Shown: piece after piece, positions 1-7,431 of the stretch | How the letters are laid out: each line of letters opens with the position of its first letter | Position numbering within the stretch: the first letter of the stretch is position 1 | Assembly: GCA_002338335.1 (NCBI GenBank) | Contig: DDIC01000081.1 | Span: 1-14,278 of the forward strand | Source: Bacteroidetes bacterium UBA1860 | Lineage (GTDB): Bacteria; Bacteroidota; Rhodothermia; Balneolales; Balneolaceae | Reading direction: 5' to 3' | DNA: 14,278 nucleotides | Notes under the pieces: generated by a model | Seen by the model: the letters and a program-made list of their open reading frames with translations, nothing else | Told to the model about the DNA's origin: nothing | The model's database searches: none | Position numbers and translations under genes: made by a program

Positions 1-1692
1 CAGCAAGAAGCAAACCGAAAACTTGGTTTATCAGCACGGGATACGATGAGCGTCGCCCAAAAGCTTTATGAAAAGGGGTGGATTACGTACATGAGAACAG
101 ATTCACCTGCGCTGTCTGATCAGGCAGTTCAGGCTGCACGAGAGGGCATTCTTGAGAAATATGGCGAGGCCTATTTGGCAAAAACCATTCGTCGGGCCAA
201 AGGAAAACAAAAATCAGCCCAAGAGGCTCACGAGGCGATCCGCCCTTCTGGGTCCTCCTTCATAGATCCCGATAAAACAGGTCTTTCCGGACGGGAATAC
301 AAACTCTACGATCTGATTTGGAAGCGCACCGTGGCATTTCAAATGGCTGATGCTCAGCTTGAATTCACCAATGTTGTAGTAGAGGCCAGAGGAGATAAGC
401 ATGTTGGCGAGTTCAAAGCCAGCGGCAAACAAGTTCTATTTCCAGGGTTTTTTAGGGCGTATGTAGAAGGTTCGGATGACCCAGAGGCGGCTCTCGACTC
501 TCAGGACAGCCCATTACCCACGTTGGACAAAGGGCAGTCATTGGACTGTCAAGATATTGAGGCCGTTGGTCACGAGACCAAGCCGCCTGCTAGGTTTACA
601 GAGGCGACGTTGGTGAAAGAACTCGAAAAGCAGGGCATTGGTCGCCCCAGTACATACGCTACCATTATTAGTACAATCCAGGATCGTGGGTATGTAGTCA
701 CTGAGGGCAAAGCGCTTGCTCCAACGTTTACCGCATTTGCTGTGACAAAGCTTTTGGAGGAGTACTTCCCAGACATCGTCAACACTGAGTTTACCTCCAT
801 GTTGGAGCAAAAACTTGATGGGATCGCGCAAGGTGAAGTAGATCCAACACTCTATCTGCGTGATTATTATCTAGGAGATCGAGGTTTAAAAGAAGTGGTC
901 GAGAACCAGGAATCAAAAATAGACGCCGCATCAGCCCGCCGCATTCACCTGCCTATTGAGGGACTGGAAGAAAAAGAGATCTTAATTGGTCGCTATGGTC
1001 CCTATGTTCGCACAACGTCGGATGGAGAGTCTATCTCGGCATCCATCCCCAATAATTTGACCCCTGGCTCGCTTGACGCAGCAACCCTTGACAAGGTGAT
1101 TCAAACCGAGAAAGATGGGCCCGTTTCATTAGGAAAAGATCCAGAATCTGACCTCGATATCTTTGTGTTAAGTGGTCGTTTTGGACCCTATTTACAACTT
1201 GGCGAACAGACAGATCCTAAAACAAAGCCAAAACGTGTTTCTATTCCCAAAGGAGTCGATCCAGCGTCTGTTGATTTAGACACAGCACTGGGATACCTAT
1301 CCTTGCCTCGCTTGGTGGGCAATCACCCAGAGTCAGGCGAGGAGATTCGAGCAGGCATTGGTCGATATGGCCCTTTTGTTGTGCACCAAGGAACCTTTAA
1401 ATCCCTCACAAAGGACGATCATGTTCTGGATGTCTCGCTCGATCGTGCCCTTGAGCTCTTATCACAAGCACCGCAGCGGGGAGGGGGTAAAACGGTTTTG
1501 CTCGATTTAGGGAAGCATCCAGAAAAGGAGACGCCGATTCAGGTACTCGATGGGCGTTATGGCCCCTACATTAAGGCTGGTACAAAAAATATCTCTATAC
1601 CAAAAGCGATAAATCCATTAGATTTAACGTTAGAACAAGCCCTTGAGTTGATCAAGGCAAAAGAAGGATCTAAAAAGAAAAAGCGGTCTTGA
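1..1692 (+). CDS. topA: DNA topoisomerase I (type IA), C-terminal part, 5' end outside window
   Basis: Type IA topoisomerase, which relaxes negatively supercoiled DNA through a covalent 5'-phosphotyrosine intermediate. The reading frame is open from base 1, so the true start and the Toprim domain lie upstream; 563 residues are visible. The active-site motif WITYMRTDS is present, with the catalytic Tyr codon at 88-90. The central domain follows, including the conserved stretch ARFTEATLVKELEKQGIGRP (from about 583). The C-terminus has four repeats with the motifs GRYGPYVR, GRFGPYLQ, GRYGPFVV and GRYGPYIK, starting at 988, 1174, 1360 and 1552 (spacing 186, 186 and 192 bp), and then a basic tail KKKKRS. 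No Cys4 zinc ribbons occur, unlike E. coli TopA. The repeat type and lack of zinc fingers are usual in many bacteria including the FCB group. The call is firm; only the N-terminus is missing. Confidence 0.97.
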   Translation, partial: QQEANRKLGLSARDTMSVAQKLYEKGWITYMRTDSPALSDQAVQAAREGILEKYGEAYLAKTIRRAKGKQKSAQEAHEAIRPSGSSFIDPDKTGLSGREYKLYDLIWKRTVAFQMADAQLEFTNVVVEARGDKHVGEFKASGKQVLFPGFFRAYVEGSDDPEAALDSQDSPLPTLDKGQSLDCQDIEAVGHETKPPARFTEATLVKELEKQGIGRPSTYATIISTIQDRGYVVTEGKALAPTFTAFAVTKLLEEYFPDIVNTEFTSMLEQKLDGIAQGEVDPTLYLRDYYLGDRGLKEVVENQESKIDAASARRIHLPIEGLEEKEILIGRYGPYVRTTSDGESISASIPNNLTPGSLDAATLDKVIQTEKDGPVSLGKDPESDLDIFVLSGRFGPYLQLGEQTDPKTKPKRVSIPKGVDPASVDLDTALGYLSLPRLVGNHPESGEEIRAGIGRYGPFVVHQGTFKSLTKDDHVLDVSLDRALELLSQAPQRGGGKTVLLDLGKHPEKETPIQVLDGRYGPYIKAGTKNISIPKAINPLDLTLEQALELIKAKEGSKKKKRS

Positions 1693-1718
1693 TAACCGCT
1701 TGACATAACTTTTTGTCA
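1681..1718 (+). terminator. weak terminator-like hairpins at the topA 3' end
   Basis: AAGCGGT (1681-1687) pairs perfectly with ACCGCTT (1695-1701) around a 7-nt loop that contains the topA stop codon. A second small inverted repeat, TGACA/TGTCA (1701-1705 and 1714-1718), encloses a five-T run at 1710-1714. The T-run does not directly follow the strong stem, so this is a poor match to a classical intrinsic terminator. It may only slow polymerase between topA and the next gene, 40 bp downstream. Confidence 0.35.
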
Positions 1719-1732
1719 CAACTGTCGGCCTT

Positions 1733-2311
1733 ATGCCAAACACTTCGGACCTCATTCGGAAAACGACGTTTGTCTATCCTCCCAATCTGCATGAGCTCGA
1801 TTTGGCCTCGATGGTTACCATGTATCGCTCCAGGGGTGAGCCCCGCAAAGCGGCTCCTGGAAAAATGTTGGCCTGTGCATTAACCAAAGAGCTTATCCGA
1901 GAAGGGAAATGGTGGTTTGGCCTCTATTATTGTCAATCCTCTTGGGACTCCTTGCTTACCAAAAATGCAAAAGGTGTGCCCATGACACCTACAGAATTTC
2001 TGGCCATGGGTAAAATTGCCACCTCACAAGAGCCCGTCTATAGAGAGTTTTTGGAGGTTCAGCTTGATGTTTCGCCCAAACTTTCTTACTTATTACTCAA
2101 CGACTTAAAGCAGTTTGGGTTCGTGCTCGAAGATCCACAAAGCGTCTTGACGTTGTCCCTAGATGGGGAAAAAGCATTGGGTGGACTAAGTCGCAGGCTC
2201 TTCGAGAAACGCTTTCAACCCGATCTCCTTTTCGATACTCTCGATGCAGATTCATCCTCGTCGAATACTTCTCGCGCAAGCACCGTAAATCAAGTCTCTC
2301 TATTTACGTAA
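1733..2311 (+). CDS. hypothetical protein, 192 aa, unrecognised
   Basis: I do not recognise this family. The predicted protein is soluble, with no signal peptide or membrane segment. The N-terminal half is rich in aromatic residues (KWWFGLYYCQSSW, about residues 59-71). Residues about 113-157 (from SPKLSYLLLNDLKQFGFVLE to LTLSLDGEKALG) have the alternating helix/hairpin look of a winged helix, in the style of 'LxxLxxxGFVxxD...LTxxG'. That is an impression of fold only, not a family assignment. The C-terminus (about 175-192) is Ser/Thr-rich and probably disordered. It starts 40 bp after topA on the same strand and may be co-transcribed with it. The ATG at 1733 has no clear Shine-Dalgarno; the Met codons at residues 28 and 31 are alternative starts. 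It is probably a real gene: length, codon use and tight placement between same-strand genes all fit. Confidence 0.7.
   Translation: MPNTSDLIRKTTFVYPPNLHELDLASMVTMYRSRGEPRKAAPGKMLACALTKELIREGKWWFGLYYCQSSWDSLLTKNAKGVPMTPTEFLAMGKIATSQEPVYREFLEVQLDVSPKLSYLLLNDLKQFGFVLEDPQSVLTLSLDGEKALGGLSRRLFEKRFQPDLLFDTLDADSSSSNTSRASTVNQVSLFT
2284..2308. repeat. inverted repeat over the 3' end of the hypothetical gene
   Basis: CGTAAAT (2284-2290) and ATTTACG (2302-2308) form a perfect 7-bp stem with an 11-nt loop that ends at the stop codon of the 192-aa gene. There is no T-run behind it, so it is not a classical intrinsic terminator. It could stabilise the 3' end or act as a protein site. Confidence 0.4.
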
Positions 2312-2335
2312 ACCTTCGAGAGCTGCTTGCCTCCC

Positions 2336-2363
2336 CTTGAAGCATAACTGTGGCTGCTTCAAG
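2336..2363. promoter_or_regulatory. 9-bp inverted repeat enclosing the upstream GTG start of the sigma gene
   Basis: CTTGAAGCA (2336-2344) and TGCTTCAAG (2355-2363) pair without mismatch around a 10-nt loop. The loop contains the GTG at 2350 that opens the longest sigma-factor frame. As RNA this would be a stable leader hairpin; as DNA it is a symmetric operator-like site. No T-run follows. It favours a downstream ATG as the real start and suggests regulation of the sigma gene, but function is inferred. Confidence 0.45.
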
Positions 2364-2406
2364 CGTCTACCTGCCGCACCCCCTACTCATTCAATCATTA
2401 CACTCC

Positions 2407-2952
2407 ATGAACATGAAGATGGACTTCTTCAAGGCTGTGTTGACCCATGACCAAGACACCTTGAATTCACTATTGCCACGACTCACCACAGAACTCCAAC
2501 TATACCTTCAGCGACATTATCAAGCAGATCCTCCGGACGCTCAAGATGCTGTTCAGTCTGCCCTACTCTACGTCATAGAGAAAATCCACAGTCAATCACT
2601 TCACACGCCTGAAGCTGCCCTTAAATACCTCTATCTCACGTCAAGGCATCGCTATCTGAGAACCATTTATCAATCAAAGAAACTGGTGTTTATGACAAAT
2701 GAGCGTCAAGAACCCTTTGTGAATGACTCGCAAGTAGACACCCTGATATTTTTGGAAGAACGGGGGGCTTTGGAAGAATGTATTGCCAAGCTAAACGATG
2801 AAAGCCAACGATTTGTAAGGGCCTTGCTTCAATCTCCTCCGCTCTCGACAGAGGCTTTGGCTCGGGAGTTTGGGTGTCGTGAAACCACGATTTGGGTTCG
2901 AAAACACCGGCTTACGGCTTTGCTCGCACGATGTGTTGAAGCTTCGATGTAA
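2407..2952 (+). CDS. divergent ECF-like RNA polymerase sigma factor
   Basis: The protein has the two-part plan of a group IV (ECF) sigma factor. From the ATG at 2407 it is 181 residues. A region-2-like segment lies at about residues 25-75, with ADPPDAQDAVQSALLYVIEKI matching the 'DAEDLVQEvFL' pattern and ALKYLYLTSRHRYLR the following helix. A region-4-like segment ends the protein, from LEECIAKLNDESQRFVRALL to a helix-turn-helix STEALAREFGCRETTIWVRKHR. The HTH core lacks the usual 'GTVKSRLxRA' sequence, so it is a diverged member. The frame extends to a GTG at 2350, but that codon lies in a hairpin loop, so I prefer one of the closely spaced ATGs at 2407, 2413 or 2419. No anti-sigma gene is adjacent. 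It converges with ppk, with 19 bp between the stops. Family level fairly sure; regulon unknown. Confidence 0.72.
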   Translation: MNMKMDFFKAVLTHDQDTLNSLLPRLTTELQLYLQRHYQADPPDAQDAVQSALLYVIEKIHSQSLHTPEAALKYLYLTSRHRYLRTIYQSKKLVFMTNERQEPFVNDSQVDTLIFLEERGALEECIAKLNDESQRFVRALLQSPPLSTEALAREFGCRETTIWVRKHRLTALLARCVEASM

Positions 2953-2971
2953 TGGGCTGGGACTTGGCTAC

Positions 2972-5062
2972 TTAATCCCTTGCTGCAACCACCGGCAACG
3001 GGGCAAGCTTTTCTTTGGTGTGGTGCATCAAGGTGGGTTGACTTGCAAGGGTAGGCTCACCGTCTTGTGGTCTCACTTTATGATACGAACCATCTGGTTG
3101 GCAGATCCAGCTTTGGTGGTTGTCTTTAAGGTAGACCTCCATCACATATTGTAGGTAGTGCTGGAGCGCAGGGGAGGTAATTGGTGTAATGGCTTCAATC
3201 CTTGCATCAAGGTTTCGGTGCATCCAGTCTGCAGACCCTATGTAATACTCTGGTTGGCCATCATTGGCAAAGATGTAACAGCGTGAATGTTCCAAAAAGC
3301 GCCCTAAAATGGACCTTACTCGAATTCGCTCTGATAGCCCCAGCTTTCCTGGTACTAGCCTACAAACACCTCGAACGATAAAGTCCATTTCTACCCCTGC
3401 ATCCGATGCATCATACAGCAATTCGATGAGCTCTGCATCTTCTAAGCTGTTCATTTTGGCAACAATACCTGCAGGCTTCCCTTGCTTTGCATGATCGATT
3501 TCTCTGCGAATCATCTCTACGAAACGGGAGCGCATAGAGCGTGGCGCAACGAGCAGCTTGTCGTACGTTTGGGTCAACGCATAGCCAGTGAGGCTATTAA
3601 ATAGTTTGGTTACATCGTCCGCCAGCGCTTCATCTGTCGTAAAGAGACCAAAGTCTTCATAGAGATAGGCTGTTTTGGGGTGATAATTCCCCGTACCAAT
3701 ATGGACGTATCGGCGCGGTGCTCCGTCCTCTTCACGAACGACAATTGTTAGTTTGGAGTGAATCTTTAGCCCCGCCACTCCATAGGACACATGGACGCCT
3801 GCTTTCTCAAGCTGCTGGGCCCAGTAGATATTTTGCTCTTCGTCAAAACGAGCCTTTAACTCCACCAACACAGCAACTTGCTTGCCCGCATTGGCCGCCC
3901 GAATCAACGCATGCATCACAGGGGAGTCGCTTGATGTGCGATAAAGGGTTTGTTTGATCGCTAAGACCTGTGGATCGGCTGCCGCTTCTTCCACAAATCT
4001 TTGTGTTGACATCTCAAAGCTATGGTAGGGGTGGTGCACAAGGTACTCCTGCTTCATCGTTTCAAAAAACGACTCCTGTTCTTCTTGTTCCTCATAAACT
4101 GGGTGTGGCAAGGGGTGCCAGGGGTGCTCTTTGAGTGAGTCAAACCCCTTCATGGTGGCAATGGACATGAGGTCAACCAGCCCAATGGGCCCTTCCATAC
4201 GGTAGATATCCCTCTCTTCCACACGTAATTCCCTCTTAAGTAACTCTGTAATGTCCTCTGGGGTCTCCGCGTCCAGCTCAAGTCGCACAATCTCAGCAAA
4301 TCGCCGCTCCCGTAATTCATCTGCGATCATCTCTAGAAGGTCTTCAGCCTCTTCCTCATTTCGCTCAATATCCGCGTTTCTGGTCACTCGGAATAGGTGT
4401 GTTGCCTCTACCTCCATCCCTGGAAAAAAAGCACTCATGTTGAGCCTTATAAGCTCACTTGTCGACACCATAATGCGAGATGAGTCCGTTTCCTCCATTA
4501 CAACCCAACGAGGTCTGTTGGCAGGCACTTTAATCCTTGCGTAGAGATTCTCCTCTGTTTTGGGATGTCGCAATCGCACCATATAGGAGCGACTTTGATT
4601 GGAAATCGTTGGGAAAGGGTGCGCTTCATCAATCGCCAACGGCGTAATGATGGGATAGATCTGTGTTTTGAAATACTCTTCTGCCTTGGCCTGTAGGGCC
4701 GGGGATAAATCTGCAACCGACTTCATTTGAATGCCCTTCTCTGCCATCTGCGGAAGAAGTTCTTCAAAATAACAGGAGCGATAGGCAGCGATCATCTTTT
4801 GAACATCTTCACGGATCAAATCGAGCTGTTGATCAGGCGTTAACCCATCCACAGACAAATCTGTAACCCCCGCAAGCAGCTGTCTTTTAAGGCCACCCAC
4901 CCTTTTTTGGAAGAACTCATCAAGATTGGAGCAGACTATGGAGATAAATTTGACCCTTTCCAGTAGCGGCCTGTCACGATCTTGTGCTAGCGAAAGGACG
5001 CGCCAGTTAAACTGGAGCCAGCTTAATTCGTAATTAAAAAAGTGATCATGATGGGTTGCCAT
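2972..5062 (-). CDS. ppk: polyphosphate kinase 1
   Basis: Reversibly transfers the ATP gamma-phosphate to inorganic polyphosphate (stress and phosphate-storage metabolism; peripheral membrane or cytosolic). The 696-aa length is typical of PPK1. The order is the N-terminal domain (YELSWLQFNWRVLSLA near residue 11 and SNLDEFFQKRVGG near 45), the head domain, and two phospholipase-D-like catalytic domains. KIHSK places the autophosphorylated His at 435. RYVHIGTGNY has His454. RFLEHSRCYIF has His592. All three have the same numbers as in E. coli PPK1. EDFGLFT and IGSADWMHRNLD are further family signatures. The start ATG (5060-5062) lies 53 bp from the divergent ruvB, and the two probably share a promoter region. 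No obvious Shine-Dalgarno. No ppx or pho gene is seen nearby. Confidence 0.97.
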   Translation of the reverse strand: MATHHDHFFNYELSWLQFNWRVLSLAQDRDRPLLERVKFISIVCSNLDEFFQKRVGGLKRQLLAGVTDLSVDGLTPDQQLDLIREDVQKMIAAYRSCYFEELLPQMAEKGIQMKSVADLSPALQAKAEEYFKTQIYPIITPLAIDEAHPFPTISNQSRSYMVRLRHPKTEENLYARIKVPANRPRWVVMEETDSSRIMVSTSELIRLNMSAFFPGMEVEATHLFRVTRNADIERNEEEAEDLLEMIADELRERRFAEIVRLELDAETPEDITELLKRELRVEERDIYRMEGPIGLVDLMSIATMKGFDSLKEHPWHPLPHPVYEEQEEQESFFETMKQEYLVHHPYHSFEMSTQRFVEEAAADPQVLAIKQTLYRTSSDSPVMHALIRAANAGKQVAVLVELKARFDEEQNIYWAQQLEKAGVHVSYGVAGLKIHSKLTIVVREEDGAPRRYVHIGTGNYHPKTAYLYEDFGLFTTDEALADDVTKLFNSLTGYALTQTYDKLLVAPRSMRSRFVEMIRREIDHAKQGKPAGIVAKMNSLEDAELIELLYDASDAGVEMDFIVRGVCRLVPGKLGLSERIRVRSILGRFLEHSRCYIFANDGQPEYYIGSADWMHRNLDARIEAITPITSPALQHYLQYVMEVYLKDNHQSWICQPDGSYHKVRPQDGEPTLASQPTLMHHTKEKLAPLPVVAARD

Positions 5063-5115
5063 AGCCTAAAAGTTACTTAGAAAGCGACGACTTTATGTGT
5101 TAAATTCTTCTTACG

Positions 5116-6168
5116 ATGTCCAATCCACTCCTTGATCCATCACTGCCAGACGATACGCCACGAGAAGAGGTCGATAGTACAATTCGTCCCTCAAGAATGG
5201 ATGAATTTATGGGGCAGCACAAAGTGGTGGAAAATCTGAATGTCTTCATTCAGGCTGCCAACAAGCGAGGAGAGGCGCTCGATCACGTTTTGCTTTCTGG
5301 TCCGCCAGGCCTAGGAAAAACCACCCTTGCGGCCATTATTGCTAAAGAGATGGGCGGGCAGTTTCGTCCCACCACCGGGCCCGTGTTGGAAAAACCCGGG
5401 GATTTGGCTGGCATTCTAACGCAGTGTCAACCTGGTGATATACTTTTTATTGATGAAATCCACCGACTTAATACGGTGATAGAGGAGTACTTGTACTCGG
5501 CAATGGAAGATTTTCGGCTTGACATCATGATTGATTCTGGCCCGAATGCGCGTAGTGTTCAAATAGACCTAAATCCATTTACCCTCGTCGGTGCTACGAC
5601 AAGAAAAGGGCTCCTCACCGCCCCTCTAAGAGCACGGTTTGGGATCGATATGAGGCTCGATTATTACGAAACAGAGCTCTTACAGCGCATTGTTTTACGC
5701 TCTGCATCTATTTTGGGCTATGAAACCTCCGATGAGGGTGCGCATGAAATTGCCCGGAGAAGCCGTGGCACCCCGAGGGTAGCAAACAGGCTTTTGCGCC
5801 GAACGCGTGATTTTGCCGATGTCGAAAACAAAGAAATCATTGATGCACAAATAGCCGATAAAGCCCTCAATGCCCTCGATGTAGACAGGCACGGGCTCGA
5901 CGACATGGATGCACGTATTTTGCGGGCGATCATCGAGAATTATCGGGGTGGACCTGTCGGCCTTTCTACCGTGGCTGTCGCGGCGGGAGAAGACAAAGGG
6001 ACGCTTGAGGAGGTCTATGAGCCCTATTTGATCAAGCAGGGCTATTTGCAGCGCACCCCAAAGGGTCGGGTTGCAACCGATAAAGCATACACCTTGCTTG
6101 GGATACCCCCACCACCGGCGCCTGGGGCAAATGAACCTTCTTCAGGGCCTTCGTTGTTTGATACATAA
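5116..6168 (+). CDS. ruvB: Holliday junction branch migration ATPase RuvB
   Basis: Hexameric AAA+ motor that drives branch migration of Holliday junctions with RuvA during recombinational repair. The full-length 350-aa protein has the N-terminal signature IRPSRMDEFMGQ and Walker A GPPGLGKTT (62-70). Walker B is DILFIDEIHRL (Asp113-Glu114). Sensor 1 is GATTRKG (159-165), followed by the arginine-finger segment LRARFG (171-176) and the sensor 2 region TPRVANRLLRR (219-229). The C-terminal winged-helix domain carries GGPVGLSTVA and EPYLIKQGYLQRTPKGR. The short Pro/Ser tail ending SLFDT is probably disordered. It stands alone, without ruvA or ruvC. The ATG at 5116 has no clear Shine-Dalgarno. Confidence 0.98.
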   Translation: MSNPLLDPSLPDDTPREEVDSTIRPSRMDEFMGQHKVVENLNVFIQAANKRGEALDHVLLSGPPGLGKTTLAAIIAKEMGGQFRPTTGPVLEKPGDLAGILTQCQPGDILFIDEIHRLNTVIEEYLYSAMEDFRLDIMIDSGPNARSVQIDLNPFTLVGATTRKGLLTAPLRARFGIDMRLDYYETELLQRIVLRSASILGYETSDEGAHEIARRSRGTPRVANRLLRRTRDFADVENKEIIDAQIADKALNALDVDRHGLDDMDARILRAIIENYRGGPVGLSTVAVAAGEDKGTLEEVYEPYLIKQGYLQRTPKGRVATDKAYTLLGIPPPPAPGANEPSSGPSLFDT

Positions 6169-6291
6169 TGCTTGGCGAGGTTCAGTGTTTGAACCCTACA
6201 GCTCTGGTATTGAATCATTCATTGTGTTAATCCACCGTGTTCATTTTTTGCGTGATTTTATTCATCAACCCTAAGAACCTGTTTCAAATCC
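6169..6291 (+). promoter_or_regulatory. ruvB-metK intergenic, probable metK leader
   Basis: This 123-bp gap contains a small hairpin 11 bp after the ruvB stop, GGTTCA (6179-6184)/TGAACC (6190-6195) with a 5-nt loop and no T-run. It could be a weak terminator. The rest is AT-rich and probably holds the metK promoter. I looked for a SAM riboswitch and saw no recognisable core. Confidence 0.3.
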
Positions 6292-7431
6292 ATGTCTACC
6301 ACGTCTCTTTTTACCTCTGAGTCCGTTTCCGAAGGGCACCCAGATAAAGTTTCCGATCAAATCTCCGACGCCATACTAGACGCACTGTTAGAGCAAGACC
6401 CTCATTCTCGTGTGGCTGTAGAAACGCTCGTCACTACAGGGCTTGCCGTTGTGTCTGGAGAGGTCACCACCAATGGATATGTCGACGTTCAGGGCGTGAC
6501 AAGGGATGTGATCAAAGAGATTGGCTATACAAAGGCTTCATACCGTTTTGATAGTGAGAGCTGTGGGGTGATTACGACTATTCACAAGCAAAGCCCTGAC
6601 ATTGCCATGGGTGTAGACCGCGGGGGTGCCGGTGACCAAGGAATTATGTTTGGGTATGCGACTCGTGAGACTCCCGAGTTAATGCCCATGACACTTCAAT
6701 ACTCTCATGACATCCTCAAAAAATTAGCGCACATCCGTAAAGAGACCTCTTTGATGCCTTACTTGGGGCCAGATAGCAAAAGCCAAGTCACTGTAGAATA
6801 CAATGAAGGTGGGTCGCCCAAGCGAGTTCACACCCTTGTCGTATCCACTCAGCATGATGATGGTGTAGAGCAAGCCCAGATTCAGGAAGATATTAGGAAG
6901 CACGTCTTTTCGGAGGTTATCCCCTCTCACCTTATGGATGACGAGCTCATACTGCACATTAATCCGACCGGTAAATTTGTCCTTGGTGGCCCTCATGGGG
7001 ACACGGGGCTCACGGGTCGTAAAATCATCGTGGATACTTATGGGGGTCGTGGCGCTCATGGCGGCGGGGCTTTTTCAGGGAAAGATCCTTCCAAAGTAGA
7101 CCGATCCGCAGCCTATGCTGCTCGTAATGTAGCCAAAACGATCGTCGCTGCAGACCTCGCCGACGAGTGCTTGGTTCAATTATCCTATGCTATTGGTGTG
7201 GTAGAGCCTATTTCCATCCATGTCCACACGTATGGGACAGGCAAAGCTTCCGATATCGCATTATCAAATGCCATTCCAAAAGTCTACGACCTAACCCCTT
7301 CGGGGATTATTCGGGCATACGACTTAAAGCGCCCAATCTACCGACAAACCGCGGCGTATGGGCACTTCGGCCGTGATGGATTTCCATGGGAGAAGGTCAC
7401 AAAAGCAGACGAGCTCCATAACGCGTTATAA
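6292..7431 (+). CDS. metK: S-adenosylmethionine synthase (methionine adenosyltransferase)
   Basis: Makes SAM from methionine and ATP in the cytosol as a dimer or tetramer. The 379 residues match the family. The N-terminal motif TSESVSEGHPDKVSDQISDA contains the catalytic His16 and the metal-binding Asp18. The ATP motif GAGDQGIMFGYA lies at 113-124. The P-loop-like signature GGGAFSGKDPSKVDRSAAY lies at 257-275, with active-site Lys and Asp. The C-terminal FGRDGFPWE (359-367) is also characteristic. No Shine-Dalgarno precedes the ATG. SAM supply also serves TrmD, encoded further right, though they are not in one operon. Its stop codon overlaps that of the convergent peptidase gene. Confidence 0.98.
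   Translation: MSTTSLFTSESVSEGHPDKVSDQISDAILDALLEQDPHSRVAVETLVTTGLAVVSGEVTTNGYVDVQGVTRDVIKEIGYTKASYRFDSESCGVITTIHKQSPDIAMGVDRGGAGDQGIMFGYATRETPELMPMTLQYSHDILKKLAHIRKETSLMPYLGPDSKSQVTVEYNEGGSPKRVHTLVVSTQHDDGVEQAQIQEDIRKHVFSEVIPSHLMDDELILHINPTGKFVLGGPHGDTGLTGRKIIVDTYGGRGAHGGGAFSGKDPSKVDRSAAYAARNVAKTIVAADLADECLVQLSYAIGVVEPISIHVHTYGTGKASDIALSNAIPKVYDLTPSGIIRAYDLKRPIYRQTAAYGHFGRDGFPWEKVTKADELHNAL

Noticed and set aside
1700..1730. TTGACA at 1700-1705 as a -35 promoter element for the 192-aa gene
   Set aside because: No acceptable -10 element lies about 17 bp downstream, and the site falls within the inverted repeats after topA.
2870..3154. 94-codon plus-strand frame across the sigma/ppk junction
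   Set aside because: Overlaps the end of the sigma gene in another frame and the end of ppk in antisense; no recognisable protein.
3718..3957. Antisense frames inside ppk, metK, trmD and other genes
   Set aside because: They lie fully opposite well-supported conserved genes and show no family motifs.
6071..6274. 67-codon frame over the ruvB end and the metK leader
   Set aside because: Mostly an out-of-frame shadow of ruvB; the part beyond ruvB has no protein character.
6169..6291. SAM riboswitch before metK
   Set aside because: Only one small hairpin and AT-rich sequence; no recognisable SAM aptamer core or terminator was seen.
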